DNA of 64,000 nt from Sporobolomyces roseus (GCA_016617785.1 JADILM010000005.1:620001-684000); one strand, 5' to 3'. Positions 10,399 through 22,814 are shown, counted from the first letter of the stretch. A program made the numbers and translations. Notes: generated by a model not told the origin, from the sequence alone.

Positions 10399-12414
10399 AT
10401 GGCAGAGTTCTCGAGATTAGTAGTTCCCAAACCACCTCGAACTACGACTGAATCACAACAGAAGAAAGAGTCAGTATATTGGAAGAGCTTCAAGGTGATT
10501 ACCAGCCCGCCCTTACTTCTCCTCGTTGGATAGTCGCTGACTTTCTTCTCCCTCTCTGTTGCTTGATCTCTAGTCTCCAATCTTCCTCAAATCCTATGCC
10601 CCAATCACTCACATCCACTTCTCCCCTTCCTCCCCTCACCGCTACGTCGTAACTTCCGGTACTCGACTCCAAATTTATTCGCCCAAAACTAATCGAGTAG
10701 TGAAAACCATCTCGAGGTTCAAGGAGACTGCTTCGAGTGGAGAGATCAGAGGGGATGGGAAATTGTGTATTGCTGGTGATGAGGGAGGTGGGGTACAAGT
10801 GTTTGATATCAATTCGAGAGCGATTTTGAGGAATATTAAGGCTCATAAACAGTATGGTTCACTCCCCCTTCTCTTTCCCAGTCGTTCGCAAACTGATAAA
10901 AAAGGACATTTCGTAGAGCTGTTCATACGACAAAGTTCTCTCCAGGAGCGGGAACTCAAATCCTCACCACTTCTTCAGATACAACCGTCCGATTATTCGA
11001 CCTCGCAACCTCTCAACCTCTCCGCACCTTTTCCTCCCACACAGATTACGTCCGAACCGCATCTTTCGTCCCTTCTTCCCCCTCCCTAATCTTCTCAGGA
11101 GGCTACGACAACACCGTTCGATTATGGGATTCTCGAGTTTCGACCGGATCCGGTTGTGTCTGGTTAGGAAGACACGGGAAACCCGTCGATTCAGTCCTCG
11201 TTGGAGATCAGGGTACTATGGCGATTAGTGCTGGAGGTCCTATCATGCGAGTTTGGGATTTGTTGGGTGCTTCGACTAGTAGGAGTAGGAGTAATGAGGA
11301 TCAAGGAATCGTTCGAGAATTCAATAACGAAGTTCAAGATGAAGGGGACGATCCTTTATCTGGTGAAGAACCACTCGAGGATGATCAAGAGGAGGAAGAA
11401 GAAGAAGAAGAGGTGGATACCGGAACTCAATATTGTTTGAAAGCTTTGTCGAACCATCAAAAAGCGATCACTTCTCTTTGTTGGGCTGAAGCCGAGAATG
11501 GAGAGAAGAGGGTGTTGAGTGGTGGATTGGATGGATTGGTCAAAGTTTATGATCCGGCGGATAATTGGAGGGTTAGACATACTATGAGATATGGTGGTCA
11601 AGTCATGTCACTCGCAGTTTCAGTGCGTTTCGACTTCCCTGCATCAGTTCTCTCGAGTATGTTGAACTGACGTAGTGGTAAGTAAACACAGCCCAACAAC
11701 TCTCACATTGTCGCTGGAATGTCGGATGGTTCTCTCTCGATCCGAACTCGAACAGGAGCCGTACGAAAAGCTGGAGTACCCATTGAATTCGTCACACCTT
11801 CCTACGACGCCTTGTTAGCCGGTGCAGGATCTGGAGGACAAGTTTACAAATCGATGGAAGGTTTGAGAGGATCCTACTTGGAAGGAGAGACGAAAGTTTC
11901 GAAAGAGAGGAAGAGGAAATTGACGGAATGGGACAAGATGTTGAAGAATTTCAGGTATGGAGACGCGTTGGATTCGGTGTTGAGGAAAGATGTTACGCCT
12001 GCCACTGGATTCGCGTTGTTGGAGGAATTGATCAGGAGGGATGGACTACCGATTGCGTTGGCGAATAGGGACGATATCTCTTTGGAACCCGTCTTGTCGT
12101 TCCTCGTCAAACATGTTACGAATCCAAGGTATTGCTCGTTAGCAACGGATGTAGCGAATCAACTCATCGGTAAGTTCAATCGTATTCGGAAATTCTGTGC
12201 TTTCTTTGACGAGACTGAGTTTCTTCTCGCGCTCGTTCCTACAGAAATCTACACACCAGCACTCGGACTCTCTCCTCTCATCGACACTCTCTTCACTCGA
12301 CTGCGACGGAAGGTGGACGACGAACTAGAATTCCATCGAGAATTGACCCAGGTTCGAGGAGCATTAGATATGCTCTTCGCTTGTAGTCAAGCACCGAGAA
12401 CAGTAGCAGTGTAA
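10399..12414 (+). CDS. UTP15: U3 snoRNP / SSU processome protein UTP15
   Basis: WD40 component of the t-UTP (UtpA) subcomplex, which starts 18S pre-rRNA processing in the nucleolus and supports rDNA transcription. Five exons (10399-10494, 10574-10851, 10917-11622, 11692-12169, 12245-12414) sum to 1,728 nt, 575 aa, close to the usual length. WD repeats are visible: GGGVQVFDI, TTVRLFDL, GGYDNTVRLWDSRV, GGPIMRVWDLLG and GGLDGLVKVYDP. After the propeller comes the UTP15 C-terminal domain with WDKMLKNFRYGDALDSVLRK and FALLEELIRRDGLPIALANR, ending HRELTQVRGALDMLFACS. An acidic insertion (EEEEEEEEVD) sits between two blades. It converges on the RINT1/TIP20 gene with only 67 bp between stop codons. 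Confidence 0.94.
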
Positions 12415-12481
12415 CAACAGATTACTGCTTTACACACAAATTGCGAGCTTAAGGTATTACGAGAGAGAGAGAGAGATCCTT

Positions 12482-15400
12482 CTAACGCCAACATTCAGGT
12501 CTCTTCCTCAACAACATTTTCACCTCACTCTTCTCCAACGTTTCCCCGACTCCCAAATCCTCCATCATTCCAACGTACTCTGACTCTTCCTCGTCATCAG
12601 CAGTACTTTGTTCTTCATCCCAAACGACTTTCATCACTTTTGCAAAAGTCCAATTCGCTCCCGGTTCATAACTTCCTTCTTCCACTTTCGTCGGTAACGA
12701 TAATAGCTTCGCACCTCCCAAAGCGACTTCCCATCCTCTTCTGATCCCTCGATTGGGCATTCCCGCTTCACGTCCAGCAGCTAACCATCCATGCTCGAGA
12801 TCGTATTCAAGTTGTTTCGCTCCTTGTTCAGACCAGTTGTGAGAGGTGTAGAGACGGTCAAACAGGACTCGGGAGAGCGATTGGGAGATTCGACGGTAGA
12901 GAGAATTTAGGGTCGAGGGAGGGTAGGAATCGACTAGTGCTTTGAGTAGGGATGAAAGGAGTGAGAGAGGGGAGAGAAGTTCGGGCGAGAGTGAGAGTTC
13001 TGGTGATATGTCAAACTCGTTTCGAGGTTCGAACCGTCTAGAGGATGGCCAGAAGATCAGTTTCGCGGGGGAGAGGGAAGAAAGGGAAAGGTTGAAAAAC
13101 GTACTTTCCGAAATAAGGTTTCAAACCCGCTACAATCTCTCTCGTACAATGCCTGACTATGAGATCCTCACTTCGATCCGCCAGATCCTCGTACACTTTC
13201 TTTTCTCGATCAAACAGAGTTCCATCTGAATTATCGAGGATATCTTCGGCTAGAGTGTTGTGTTCCGGATCATCGATCTTGCCTTGTGCTACAGCGATCT
13301 CGAGGTACGAAAACAAATGGAGGAAGAACTGTGACCGACGTAAAGGTCCTACCCTATCAGCCACGAAAGCTAGAAAGTAGAGAAGTTCGCGAAGAAACTC
13401 ACGGCATCTTCACCCCATTCCTCACATCTCTCACTCAACCATCTAGCGCTGACACCAGCCCTAACCAATCTGACAACTCCTCCGACCCCCTGAGTAGCAG
13501 CAGTACTCTGCCCCAACGCACCCGGTAAAATCCCAAAACTCAAACTCTCAAACGCGTCCAAACTACTCGTGATCCTTTGTGCATAACTTTGTAGCAGCGG
13601 CAAGTGTAAGGTGAGAAGGAAAGGTAAGGTATGTTTGAGAGGTAAAGGTTTGTAGCGAGTCGAGAGTTGGTCAGAGAGTTCTTTGACGCGGAGAGCGGAT
13701 TGAGTGGGTCGAGTTCCGGAGGGAGAGGAGGTGACGTCGTAGTCTTCTGAAGAGAGGATGTGCCATGCTTCAGGAGAACCGATGGCGGCGTAGTAACGCG
13801 TATCAAAGACTGCGAGGCAACATCATTCATCGATCAGCTTCTGGCAGTAGTGAATCGAGGGAGAGTTGAGACTCACATTCTCGTTCACCGTCTAACCACC
13901 TCTCGAACCACTCCCTCCTCCCAAGTACCACTTCACTCAAACCCTCCCACTCCTCCTGTTCCTCACTCATCTCGCCCATCTCATTCAAAACAATCCTCGG
14001 TCGATAACCCCTCCCTCTCAAAACCTGATCGAACTCGACCACTTGATACACTGTATGTGCGAGAACTGGAGGAATCGAAAGGAGTTGAGGGAGGTGATGA
14101 CGGAGTCGAGAGGCCAAGGGAGGGAGGAGGAGCGAAGTGAATTCGTTTACTGCGTCGAGGTGATCGAATCCGTTGGTCGAGAGGAGGTATTGAATATCTT
14201 CGGAGAGGAATCGTTCGTGTGCTGTCAAGAGGTTCAGGACGTGCGATAAAGGATACTCGGGCTGTGAGGAGCGACATCGAAAGCCTCAGTGCGCGTTTCG
14301 CGATAGATAGGCTTTGATTCGGTCACTCACCTTGTCGATTCGATTTGTTGTACGATCTCCATCGAATTGCCATTTGAACCTGAGTAAGAGAGGGTGAACG
14401 AGCGGTACCAACGCCAATAATGGTTTTGGCTTCTTCGACTGGAGAGCTGATTTCGAGGCTGATCCAGGTAAGACGTTGTTGTTTTGTCTGCGTGGACAAC
14501 ACTTCACTATCTTCAGTGACTGAAATAGACTCCGGATAGAGCGAGACATCGACGCACAGTAATTCGAGAGTGAGTAAATCGACGAAAGCAGTTTCAAACT
14601 CTGCGACTTTCGGATCTTCGAATGGATCCAAGGGTTCTGCGAAAGGTGTTGGCCAACCTAGAGCCTCCAACTTCGCCAGTAAACGGCTGTGAGGATACCA
14701 TCGAAACGAATACTGATCAGCCCTTGGCCGTGTACGCGTTGAAAGTGTCACTCACGTCGATAGTACCTTGACTAAAGAGTTCCAAACCCCATTCGCCATT
14801 CCCACGAGTTGAGTAGTCAACGCGACCATCCCATTCCCTCCTCCATTTCCACCCTTGACTTTATCCGTCTCTCCATAAACCGCTTTAATGTAATCAACGA
14901 GTCCTACATAAGCTCTGAAAGCTTGAGGTAACGCATTCGATTCCAATGAACGAAGTACCGTCATCCTATTCACCCAAACGCGAAATCAATCAATTCGACC
15001 ACTCTCGGATCACTTAGGAAGAGAGAGAAAGAGAAGAGAGACGTACCCTAATTCCTCTGCTCTAACAATGATAGCAAACCATTTCTTTGCGCCTTGTAAC
15101 TCTTTCCTCCTCGTTGAAAGTCTGATTAATTGATCCCTCAACGTAACAGTCTCATCCCCCTCAGGATCAACTCGCTTGTCCAATTTACCGACTAATTGAT
15201 CCCTGACCTCTTTCGCTTGTTCCTTGATCCTCTCGTTGTCACTTCGCAATTGATTGGTTCTCTTTCGAATGGATGAAGTCGTCTCCTTTGCTTGATTCAA
15301 TAATTCTCCCTTCTTCTTCTCCGACGCTCTGAGCTTGTGCTCTAGTTCTTGAGAGTGAGATTGTTGTTGCTCGAGGAGTTGGGAGAGGAGTGGAGCGAGT

Positions 15401-15522
15401 AGAGACGGGTTGGTCGAGGTGGATGATGAGCCGAGTGAAGTCGAGAGGTAAGATTGGGCTTCTTGACGAGCTATCGAGGGGGACGGTGAGGATAACAAGG
15501 ATTGTAGTTGTGCAGTCGACAT
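12482..15522 (-). CDS. RINT1: Dsl1-complex tether RINT1/TIP20 family
   Basis: Subunit of the ER-resident Dsl1/NRZ complex that tethers COPI vesicles arriving from the Golgi. The protein is read from the minus strand over about eight exons and is roughly 850-900 aa. It starts MSTAQLQSLLSSPSPSIARQ and is followed by a coiled coil (SHSQELEHKLRASEKKKGEL). Family landmarks in order are LEALGWPTPF, PLVHPLLLRFKWQFDGDR with TNRIDKPEY behind it, HERFLSEDIQYLL, DFD-like acidic blocks, DLIVRHCTREIVAGLKPYF, and a C-terminus GANWTFAKVMKVVWDEE. The PLVHPxxLRFKxxFDG plus TNRxDKPEW-like block is the signature of the RINT-1/TIP-1 domain. The Ser-rich N-terminus is not conserved. It diverges from the FAH-fold gene with 130 bp between starts. 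Confidence 0.88.
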
Positions 15523-15652
15523 TACGTCGATTTGGAAGTGGAGTGCAGAGAGCAACCCCCTCGCATTAACATTCTTCTCTCTCTTTCGTTTCTCCCTTTT
15601 CGCAACCCACTCAACTTTGGTCTTCGGTCTTTTTCCACTAGAGGCGTATAGG
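15523..15652. promoter_or_regulatory. Short divergent promoter, RINT1/FAH-fold gene
   Basis: 130 bp between opposite start codons; any core promoters overlap. It holds a pyrimidine-rich stretch (15570-15600). Position is the only evidence. Confidence 0.45.
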
Positions 15653-16905
15653 ATGACATGGACGAGATTGATACGTTTCATAGCACAGGAAGACGGTCTC
15701 GTACGTTCCCCTTCCCTCTTCGAATTTCTCCACTTTTCGCAAACATCCTGACCTCCACTCACTCTCAACCTCCCTCTTACAGACTTATTATGGTGACTGC
15801 ATCACTAGTGGCGACATAGGACTCCTCTACTCTCATAACGCACTCATTCAAGCCCATCCCCTCAAATTGGAAACGACCTCCTCCGACGATTCTCCACTAT
15901 CCCTCTCTGTCCCAATCGACACTTCCCTTACTCTCACAGTTCGAACCCTCCTCTCCCCTCTCCCTCAAGACCAAATAACAACGATCCGAGGGCTCGGCTT
16001 ACAATATGCGCCTCCCAACATCGACCCTTCTTCGCAAGCAGCTCAACCACCCACCGTTCCATGTCTCTTCCTGAAGCCCACCTCATCCCTCTCTGGTCCA
16101 GGGAACGATATCATGATACCTCATCATGCGAGAGGAGAAAAGAATGATTATGAAGTTGAATTATGCGTAGTGATCGGATCGGAAGATTGTCCAAAGAATA
16201 CGAAGGAAGAGGATTCGATCAAGTATGTAGCGGGATATTGTGTGGTGAATGATGTGAGTTCTAGAGGGTTGTGTGGGAAAGGTGGTGCGGGACAGTGGGG
16301 AATGGGAAAAGGTTATGATTGTGAGCTTTTTAACTTTGGATCTCGGTGCGAAAAGAGGCTAAACTGGTTGGGATTCACTTGATGATTTAGCTTGGTGTCC
16401 TATCGGTCCTTGTATCGTCAGACCTGACTCGCTCAAAGATCCGAACGCACTCGAATTCAACGCGAAACTGAACGACAAGCTCGTTCAGAAAGGTTCTACA
16501 GCCGATTTACTCGTAGCTGTCGTACGTCCTCCTCTGTCCCCTCCTTCTTTGCCTCGGCAACTAACACCTATATCGATTGGGTTTCTCGTAGCCGAAGCTG
16601 ATCTCGCTCCTATCTGCTGGTTCGACAATCTCGAGACATTCCTTAATCCTTACCGGTTCTCCAGTCGCGATCGGAAGGAAAGCACCTACTGATTCGTCAG
16701 AAGAGAGTCCGTTCATTAGAGATGGAGATGTCGTCAAATGCTGGGTTGAGGGAATAGGTGAGTTGAGCTTTTCGTTTCACCGAGGAAAAGATTGATGAGG
16801 AGCGCTTGAATGACATTTTGACGAGTGATAGGTACGCTGGTCAATACGGTTAGGGAGGAGAAGGAGGCTGAGAAGACGGGAAAGCCATACAAGGCGAAAC
16901 TTTAG
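15653..16905 (+). CDS. Fumarylacetoacetate hydrolase-fold protein (FAHD-like)
   Basis: FAH-superfamily metal-dependent hydrolase, decarboxylase or tautomerase acting on small beta-keto acids. The closest resemblance is to the FAHD1/FAHD2-type proteins often found in mitochondria. Five exons (15653-15700, 15783-16320, 16391-16521, 16592-16757, 16832-16905) sum to 957 nt, 318 aa. The short N-terminus is TYYGDCITSGDIGLLYS. The fold core follows: CLFLKPTSSL, the acidic metal-ligand strand NDYEVELCVVIG, VAGYCVVNDVSSRGL, GKGYDSWCPIGPCIV (spanning intron 2), SRHSLILTGSP and the closing GDVVKCWVEGIGTLVNTV. It lacks the extended N-terminal SH3-like domain of true fumarylacetoacetase. Exact substrate unknown. 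No mitochondrial presequence is obvious. Confidence 0.88.
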
Positions 16906-17172
16906 AGTGAAGGAGAGATCGAGGAGCAGAGTACAATGCGAACTTCTGTGTAACTATTCAATATTTGAACTCTTTTCGTTCGAAAGCGAACCAATCGCAT
17001 CGAGGTTTAGGGCAGATCTGCTCTCTACTGACGATCAATCTCAGAAGCAATGAGCAAGTAAGCAATATCAATTGAATGCCAGTCGGAACGATATGTACAG
17101 CGAAAAACAACCCTCGACTCGTGTCTTTCCTCCTCTTGTCTCTCTACTAGTCCAAGTCTTAATGATGATCGT

Positions 17173-18311
17173 CTACTTCTTCTCATGTTCCTTTTGTTCA
17201 TGCGGTGAACCCTTCTTCCACGCGTACATTCCTTGTTCCCGATCAATCCTCTTCGCTTCGTCATCACTGATTCCATCTTCGTTCGGTAATTGAGTGAGTA
17301 CCGCTGATGCCAGAACGACGGCTACTGTGAGTCCCTGAGCAACCATACGTGCCTATGTCGAAGAGGAGGAGTCAGTATGGAGAGGACATAAAGGGAAGGA
17401 TGCGAGTGAAATTGCTCACCTGAACGAGCTTTTGAGCGAATGAAAGAGGTGAGGCAGAGATGTATGCTCCTGATGCGCCCATCGATGCGACCCATCTGTA
17501 ATGAGGGACAAGAAAACGTTTCAGGTTTGTCAGTTTTCATTTTCTGGTCTTCGATGATCCTCCTTTTCCCGCCCTCCTTCTCGCTTCAATTGTCCTTCCT
17601 TGCCGCCTAATCAAAATCCTCGAGTAGGCAAAGACAGGAAAAAGCGACTCACGATCCGAATACGACGCTCCATCGATTCTTCTTAGCCCATTGCAAAACG
17701 GCATCTGAAGTTCCCATCTCCTTGATCTGACCCGATCCCGTCTTTCCCGCGATTCCGGCTTCTTGTTCCAATCTTTGTTGTTCGTGAGAGAGTTTCTCCA
17801 ATTTCGTTCCGGATCCAATCGAGTACTTCGAGAGTTCGAATTTACGAGATGCTGAATCTGCTCCAATGATGAATCCTGCCGTTGTGATTGATCTATATAT
17901 CGTTCATCACGACGAACGTTATCAGTTCAGCTCGAATGAAAAAGGAGAATGGAGTCGCTTCCAATCTCGATTCAAGCGAATCGCCTAAACCTCATTCTCA
18001 GTGGAAGGCATGTTGACTCACGTAAGAGCGAATGCCTTGAGTGGTAATGTCAATCCTCTCCAAGCAGCAACATTCATCCTCTGCATTCCGATTGCCCCAG
18101 CACCTCCAGCTCCCAAAGCCAACATACCAGAAGTCAATCCACCTTTGACTACTGCTGAAGTGTGAGCTTCTTGATCTTTGATATCCACTTGAGCTGTATC
18201 GTTCCAATCGATTGAGTAGAGCGAGAGAGAGAGGAGGCGAAGGTTCGGTGATGTCAGTGGGTTTCGATTAGGAGGGGGAAGATGAAGAGTTGGGAGCTCA
18301 CCTTTGACCAT
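17173..18311 (-). CDS. RCF2: Respiratory supercomplex factor 2, HIG1 family
   Basis: Mitochondrial inner-membrane protein that associates with cytochrome c oxidase and bc1-oxidase supercomplexes. About 220 aa over five or more exons on the minus strand. The first coding exon is only 10 nt (18302-18311, ATGGTCAAAG). Conserved pieces match the yeast protein in order: KDQEAHTSAVVKGGLTSGML, FIIGADSASRKFE with a nearby SIGSGTKLE, WVASMGASGAYISASPLSF, then AQKLVQARMVAQGLTVAVVL, which is the HIG1 motif. Hydrophobic segments near residues 25-45, 62-75, 140-160 and 168-185 are likely membrane spans. The tail is charged (KKGSPHEQKEHEKK). It converges on the FAH-fold gene, with about 270 bp between stops. 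Confidence 0.85.
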
Positions 18312-18785
18312 TGTATCCTTCTAGTGTATGAGTATGGAAGAGATAAGAGAGAGAAACGAAGCGAGTTTTAGTTGAAGTGAGAAGTGCAAAGTTGAAAGAG
18401 CGAGGAATTTGAATCGCAAACTTCTCGTCAAAAATCGACTTCGCTCTTACCGAAAGTATATTCCTTACCCTCGCATGCTCACTCAATCGAGGCGAGGTGA
18501 CAAATAGACTAGTATCTTCCTCAAGTACGAAGAGGAAGCGAGGAAGTGTTCTGCTCTCGTAGCTTGCGAGAAACCCTTCGCAAGCGATTTCTGATCTCTC
18601 TCTGTCTATCTCGAGCAATCGACGACGACGACGAGCTCCGGAGACAACGACGACGAAGACGATAGCAGTAAATCCTTTTATCTGTATTCCGACGTATACT
18701 CAATCGAAAACATAACGTAAAAACCCTCGTCCAAAATCCTCGTTCTCCCCTTTTTTTCTTTCCTCGTTTCAAGCTGATTAGTTTC
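18312..18785. other. Intergenic upstream of RCF2
   Basis: 474 bp between the RCF2 start and the stop of the next minus-strand gene. It holds the RCF2 promoter and the 3' untranslated region of the helicase gene. A repeated ACGACGACG / GACGAAGACG stretch lies near 18621-18662. No gene supported. Confidence 0.45.
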
Positions 18786-21700
18786 TTACCATCCACCCTG
18801 AGTCTTCCCCCCTCCTCCCAACCCCAATCTCGCCATCCCCCCACTCAATCCACTTTTCAAACCCTTCAAAAGTCCTTCCTCATTCTTCCACCCTTCCAAC
18901 TCTTCATCCCTCTCCTTCTCGGGCAATTTCAACTCTTGCGATTGCGAAGGAGACAAGTAACCTGAATCTTCTCCTCCTGATTCGCGTACCGTTTCACCGG
19001 AATCGGATCCTCCTGCTTTGTCGGGCTCGAGTTCGGATCCTTCAGCTGAGGTAGGCTCGGAGGATTCTCCCCATGCTGAGGCACCCCAAGCTGGAGTAGC
19101 AGCCGGAGCATCAGAGGAGGAAGTGTCTTCGAATTCGGGAGAAGCGGAATCGGGGAGAGAGGAGTAAGCTATAACGAGAGATGGGGGGAGGAAGAAGTGT
19201 CGATCAGTCATTAAGTATGACGATGATAACGAGAGAGGAAAGAGAAGGAGAAGAGGGAAAGGGAGAGAAGGAGTAGAGAGGCTTACATGAACCTTTGGCG
19301 AGATCTTGTAGGTCCTCTGGAACTTCGACATCGTTCGCAGCTAGAACTTCGATAATCTTGCTCGCAACGTCTGCAAACACCTTCTCCGCTCATCAGATAT
19401 GCTCTCGCTATCGATTCGAGTGTGGAAGCTGCTTACCTCCATCCCTGAATCCGAAGAAAGTCAAAGCTTTCCCTTTATTCCCAGCTCTCCCAGTCCTCCC
19501 AATTCGATGAACGTAAGATTCAGCGTCTTGAGGAGCATCGAAGTTGATCACGATTGACACTTGAGGGATATCGAGTCCTCGTTGACAGACATCGGTTCCG
19601 ACGAGAACTGGAATCGTGTTGGCTCGGAATTCAGACAATGCGAAATCACCTGTGAGCTCACCCATCTTCGCTATCAGTCTCGTGAGATGAGAGAGATGAA
19701 GTAGAGACGAAAGGATACTCACGCTCTTCTTGACGTTTGTCCCCGTGAAGAGAGATAGCTTCGATGGATTTAGAACGGAGGAAATCGGTAACTTCGACGG
19801 CTGAAGCTTTCTTGTTGACAAAGATCAAAGCTTTTCCATCAATCGGAGCAACTTCTTCAACGAGGATCTCAACGAGGCTGTACGAACACAAGATGAACAA
19901 AGTCAGTTTCGACGGAAAAAAAGCCACTTTGTTTCATCAGAGTTCCGGTACCGTTCAAGTTTGTGAGTGTAGTTGTTGGTGATTTCGACTCGTTGTTCAA
20001 TGTTGGAACAAGCGTTGAGTACGTCGAGACCGATATGAACCGTAACGGCATCTCGATAGAATTCTTGAGCGATGTCTCGAACCGCTCTTTCGAAAGTAGC
20101 GCTGAACCTGTAAGTTGCGACGCTTTACCTGATCAGCATGCCTCGAACAAGTGATGAAGATAGATGGAGAAACATACATGAGGGTTTGACGATCAGGTCG
20201 AATCATAGAGATGATTTGTCTAACTTCATTCTCGAATCCCAAATGAACCATTCTGTCTGCTTCATCGAGTACGAAGTAGGTACAACGTTTGAGAGTGACT
20301 TCGCGAGCAGAGAGGAAATCGAGGAGTCGACCAGGAGTAGCGATGAGCATATCGACTCCACTTTGAATCTCCATCATTTGAGTCGTTCGAGAAACGCCTA
20401 TCACGATCGAAAAGAGAGGTGAGCTGACGCCCGTCGAGAGTGGAGAGGAGAGAAGAAGACTTACCTCCGTAAGCGCAAGCAGACTTGATCTCACCTCCAC
20501 GAGAGAGAGCTCGACATTCACGAAGAATCTGAGTTGCGAGTTCTCTTGTGGGAGCGAGAATGAGAGCGACTGTGAGGAGAATTGTCTAAGCTCAGTCTTC
20601 CACGATACATTGCGACTGAGAGAGACTGTCGACTCACTAGGTCCATCACCACGTTCTGAAGGAGGCTGAGCAGCGATGTGAACCATTGCGGGAGCAGCGT
20701 AGGCGAGAGTCTTGCCAGATCCAGTCTCAGAGATGGCACTGTGAGGTACAACAATCTTCGAGCGTCGGCCCGATCCGAGTAAGAAGAGGTTCGAAAGGAG
20801 CTGCGAGACTCACATCAAATCTTTACCGGAAAGAGCCATAGGAATCGCTTGACTTTGAACAGTAGTAGGAGCTGGATAACCTTTCTCGACGACGTAGTCT
20901 TCTAGTAGATACCTGTTTGCCACAACGACTGCGTAGTCAGGTCATGAGAGAAGACTGCACAAATCGTGTTCCGCTCACTTTGGTAATTTCGTTTCACCCC
21001 AAGTCAAGACTGGTTTAGGAGCTTCACCATCTCGAACGGTGACCTTGTGTTTCTCACGCCATTCGTCAACTTCGTCTTTAGTGCGAGCAGCGACGTTCGC
21101 GTGTTCTTTGTAGAAGTCTCGTTGGAATTCGGGAAGTTGCATCGAATCCCAATCGGGAGGAGAGAGTTCAGCCATGAATGGACCTGTCAAACTCCTCCAA
21201 CTTGTAGGAACAGTCTAGCAGAGCGTGTACAGAAGTGAGGAGACTGACCTCGATCACGTTGAGGAGGAGTGTCGAATCCTCCAGATCTACCTCCGTCGAA
21301 ACCTCCACGAGAAGGACGAGAAAGTCCTGGACCGAGTCGACCTCCGTATCCAGCGTCGTTACCTCCAGAAGCATCTGTGAAGTAGAGAAATGGTTGAATC
21401 AGTCAAAAGCTTGAATTGATTCACAACCCTCGAAAACCTTACCGTCTCCTCCACGATCGAAAGGGTTGTATCCAGTCTCGTCTATAGTAAGGAGAGGTGC
21501 ATCAGCGGCGATGAATAAGCGAAAGAGTAAACGAAAGGACAGAGACTCACTTCTATCGCCAGATCCAGCGAAACCACCTCTTCCCCCTCCTCCACTTCTT
21601 CCACCTCTCATTCCTCCTCCCTCTCCACCTCCACCGTATCCCCCTCCTCCGCCTTCACCTCTCGGAGGTCTAGGTAGGGACAAATCAACTTTGATATTCC

Positions 21701-22208
21701 TCCCATCGACGTCTTTACCATTGAATTCCAAAGCTTTCGTAGCTTCCTCACTCGTCGCAAATTCGACATACCCGAATCCCCTCGACCTACCCGTCTCACG
21801 ATCCATGACTACCCGAGCAGAGACGATTGAACCACATTCTGCGAATTCAGATTCGAGCCAATCGTTGTCGACGTTCCAAGAGAGTTGTCCGACGAAAACT
21901 GTGCGTGGTTCTCCAGAGTCGGCAGAAGTGTCACCGTATGAAGCTGGAGTCGAACTGTTCCCTCCTTCTCCCCATCCACCTCCTGAATTGTTTCCTTCTC
22001 CTGAAGAACCCCAACTATCTCCTCCTCCTCCTCCTTCTTGTTGCATGTGAGGTGGTTGAGAGCGTTCATTATCGTCCGATGAGGTCGTAGCTGGCGTACC
22101 TAGAGACGAGAAAGGGAAAAGTGGGCGAGCGGCAAAAGGAAAGACAAAAGTGGGTTAGCTGAGATGAATGGGTTTAGACAGAGAATGAGGGAACTTACCC
22201 CAATCCAT
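18786..22208 (-). CDS. RRM plus DEAD-box RNA helicase fusion
   Basis: ATP-dependent RNA helicase of the DBP2/DDX5 type with an N-terminal RNA-recognition motif. First exon is 10 nt (22199-22208). Exon 2 encodes a Gly/Ser-rich leader and a nucleolin/Gar2-like RRM: RNP2 [14 protein letters not shown]1 [10 protein letters not shown] Gly-rich linker ([20 protein letters not shown]) continues through two small exons ([12 protein letters not shown]; the following Gly/Arg-rich exon) whose splice phases match. The helicase core then shows [12 protein letters not shown] (Q motif), SETGSGKT (I), APTRELA (Ia), TPGR (Ib), DEAD (II), a SAT motif (III), LIFVNKK (IV), RGLDIP (V) and HRIGRTGR (VI). The tail is acidic, then Gly-rich, ending [10 protein letters not shown]. 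All catalytic motifs are intact. Likely nuclear or nucleolar, in rRNA or mRNP remodelling (inference). The joining of RRM and helicase is supported by in-phase joints without any intervening stop. Confidence 0.86.
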
Positions 22209-22814
22209 CTTGTATCGTAGTGAAGTTGTGAGTGAGTTGGTGAGGTTGTGAAGTGGGAGAGAAAGAGGGAGAGAAGAGAAGGGAAGAGAGAGCAGGAATT
22301 CACCCTTGTTTTGAGAAATAGGAGAGACTCTTCGCACAGACCACCAAAAACAAACAATGAAAGAACTTTTCACCTCGAGCTATGGTCCTGAGATATTGTG
22401 GAAAGTGTATTACCTTCGTTGCAAGTGGCAGTGAAAAGAGAGGGAAAGGAAATGGGGAAATGAGAAAACGACGAGAAAACTCGTAAACTACCTTTGACTT
22501 CCTCCTTTCCTGCGAACCCTTCATACGAAATAGAGTCTGACGTTCTATGTACAGCTGTCTTTTCCCCGTCAATAGCGCTTACTGATCTTGGAACAGAACA
22601 TGATATCTTTCCCCGAGGTGGGATTTCGCTCGTTTGAACCCAGCCACCTCTCTTCTCTTCTTCAGTGGGGAGCTTCCTACGCTCTCCCCCATCCCTAACC
22701 CCTCTCGAACCCCTCTCCCATAGCCCCTTTTTTCGCGACCCTTCCCCACCGTTTTACCCATCTCCATCAAGGCTTCGTTCACCATTTCCCCCCCCCCCCC
22801 TCCTTCTTCCTTCT
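22209..22814. other. Intergenic upstream of helicase gene, poly-C tract
   Basis: About 600 bp between two minus-strand genes. It contains the helicase promoter and leader (22209-22500) and the 3' region of the amine oxidase, with a run of 12 C at 22789-22800 just past that gene's stop. No gene supported. Confidence 0.45.

Noticed and set aside
21390..22208. Separate RRM protein gene upstream of an independent helicase gene
   Set aside because: The splice phases run through from the RRM exon to the helicase exons with no stop and no promoter-sized gap; one gene is the simpler reading.
22600..22700. tRNA-like T-arm (minus strand, GCTGG-GTTCAAA-CGAGC)
   Set aside because: The T-arm has a mismatch, no matching acceptor stem, D-arm or anticodon arm could be folded upstream. 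Treated as chance.
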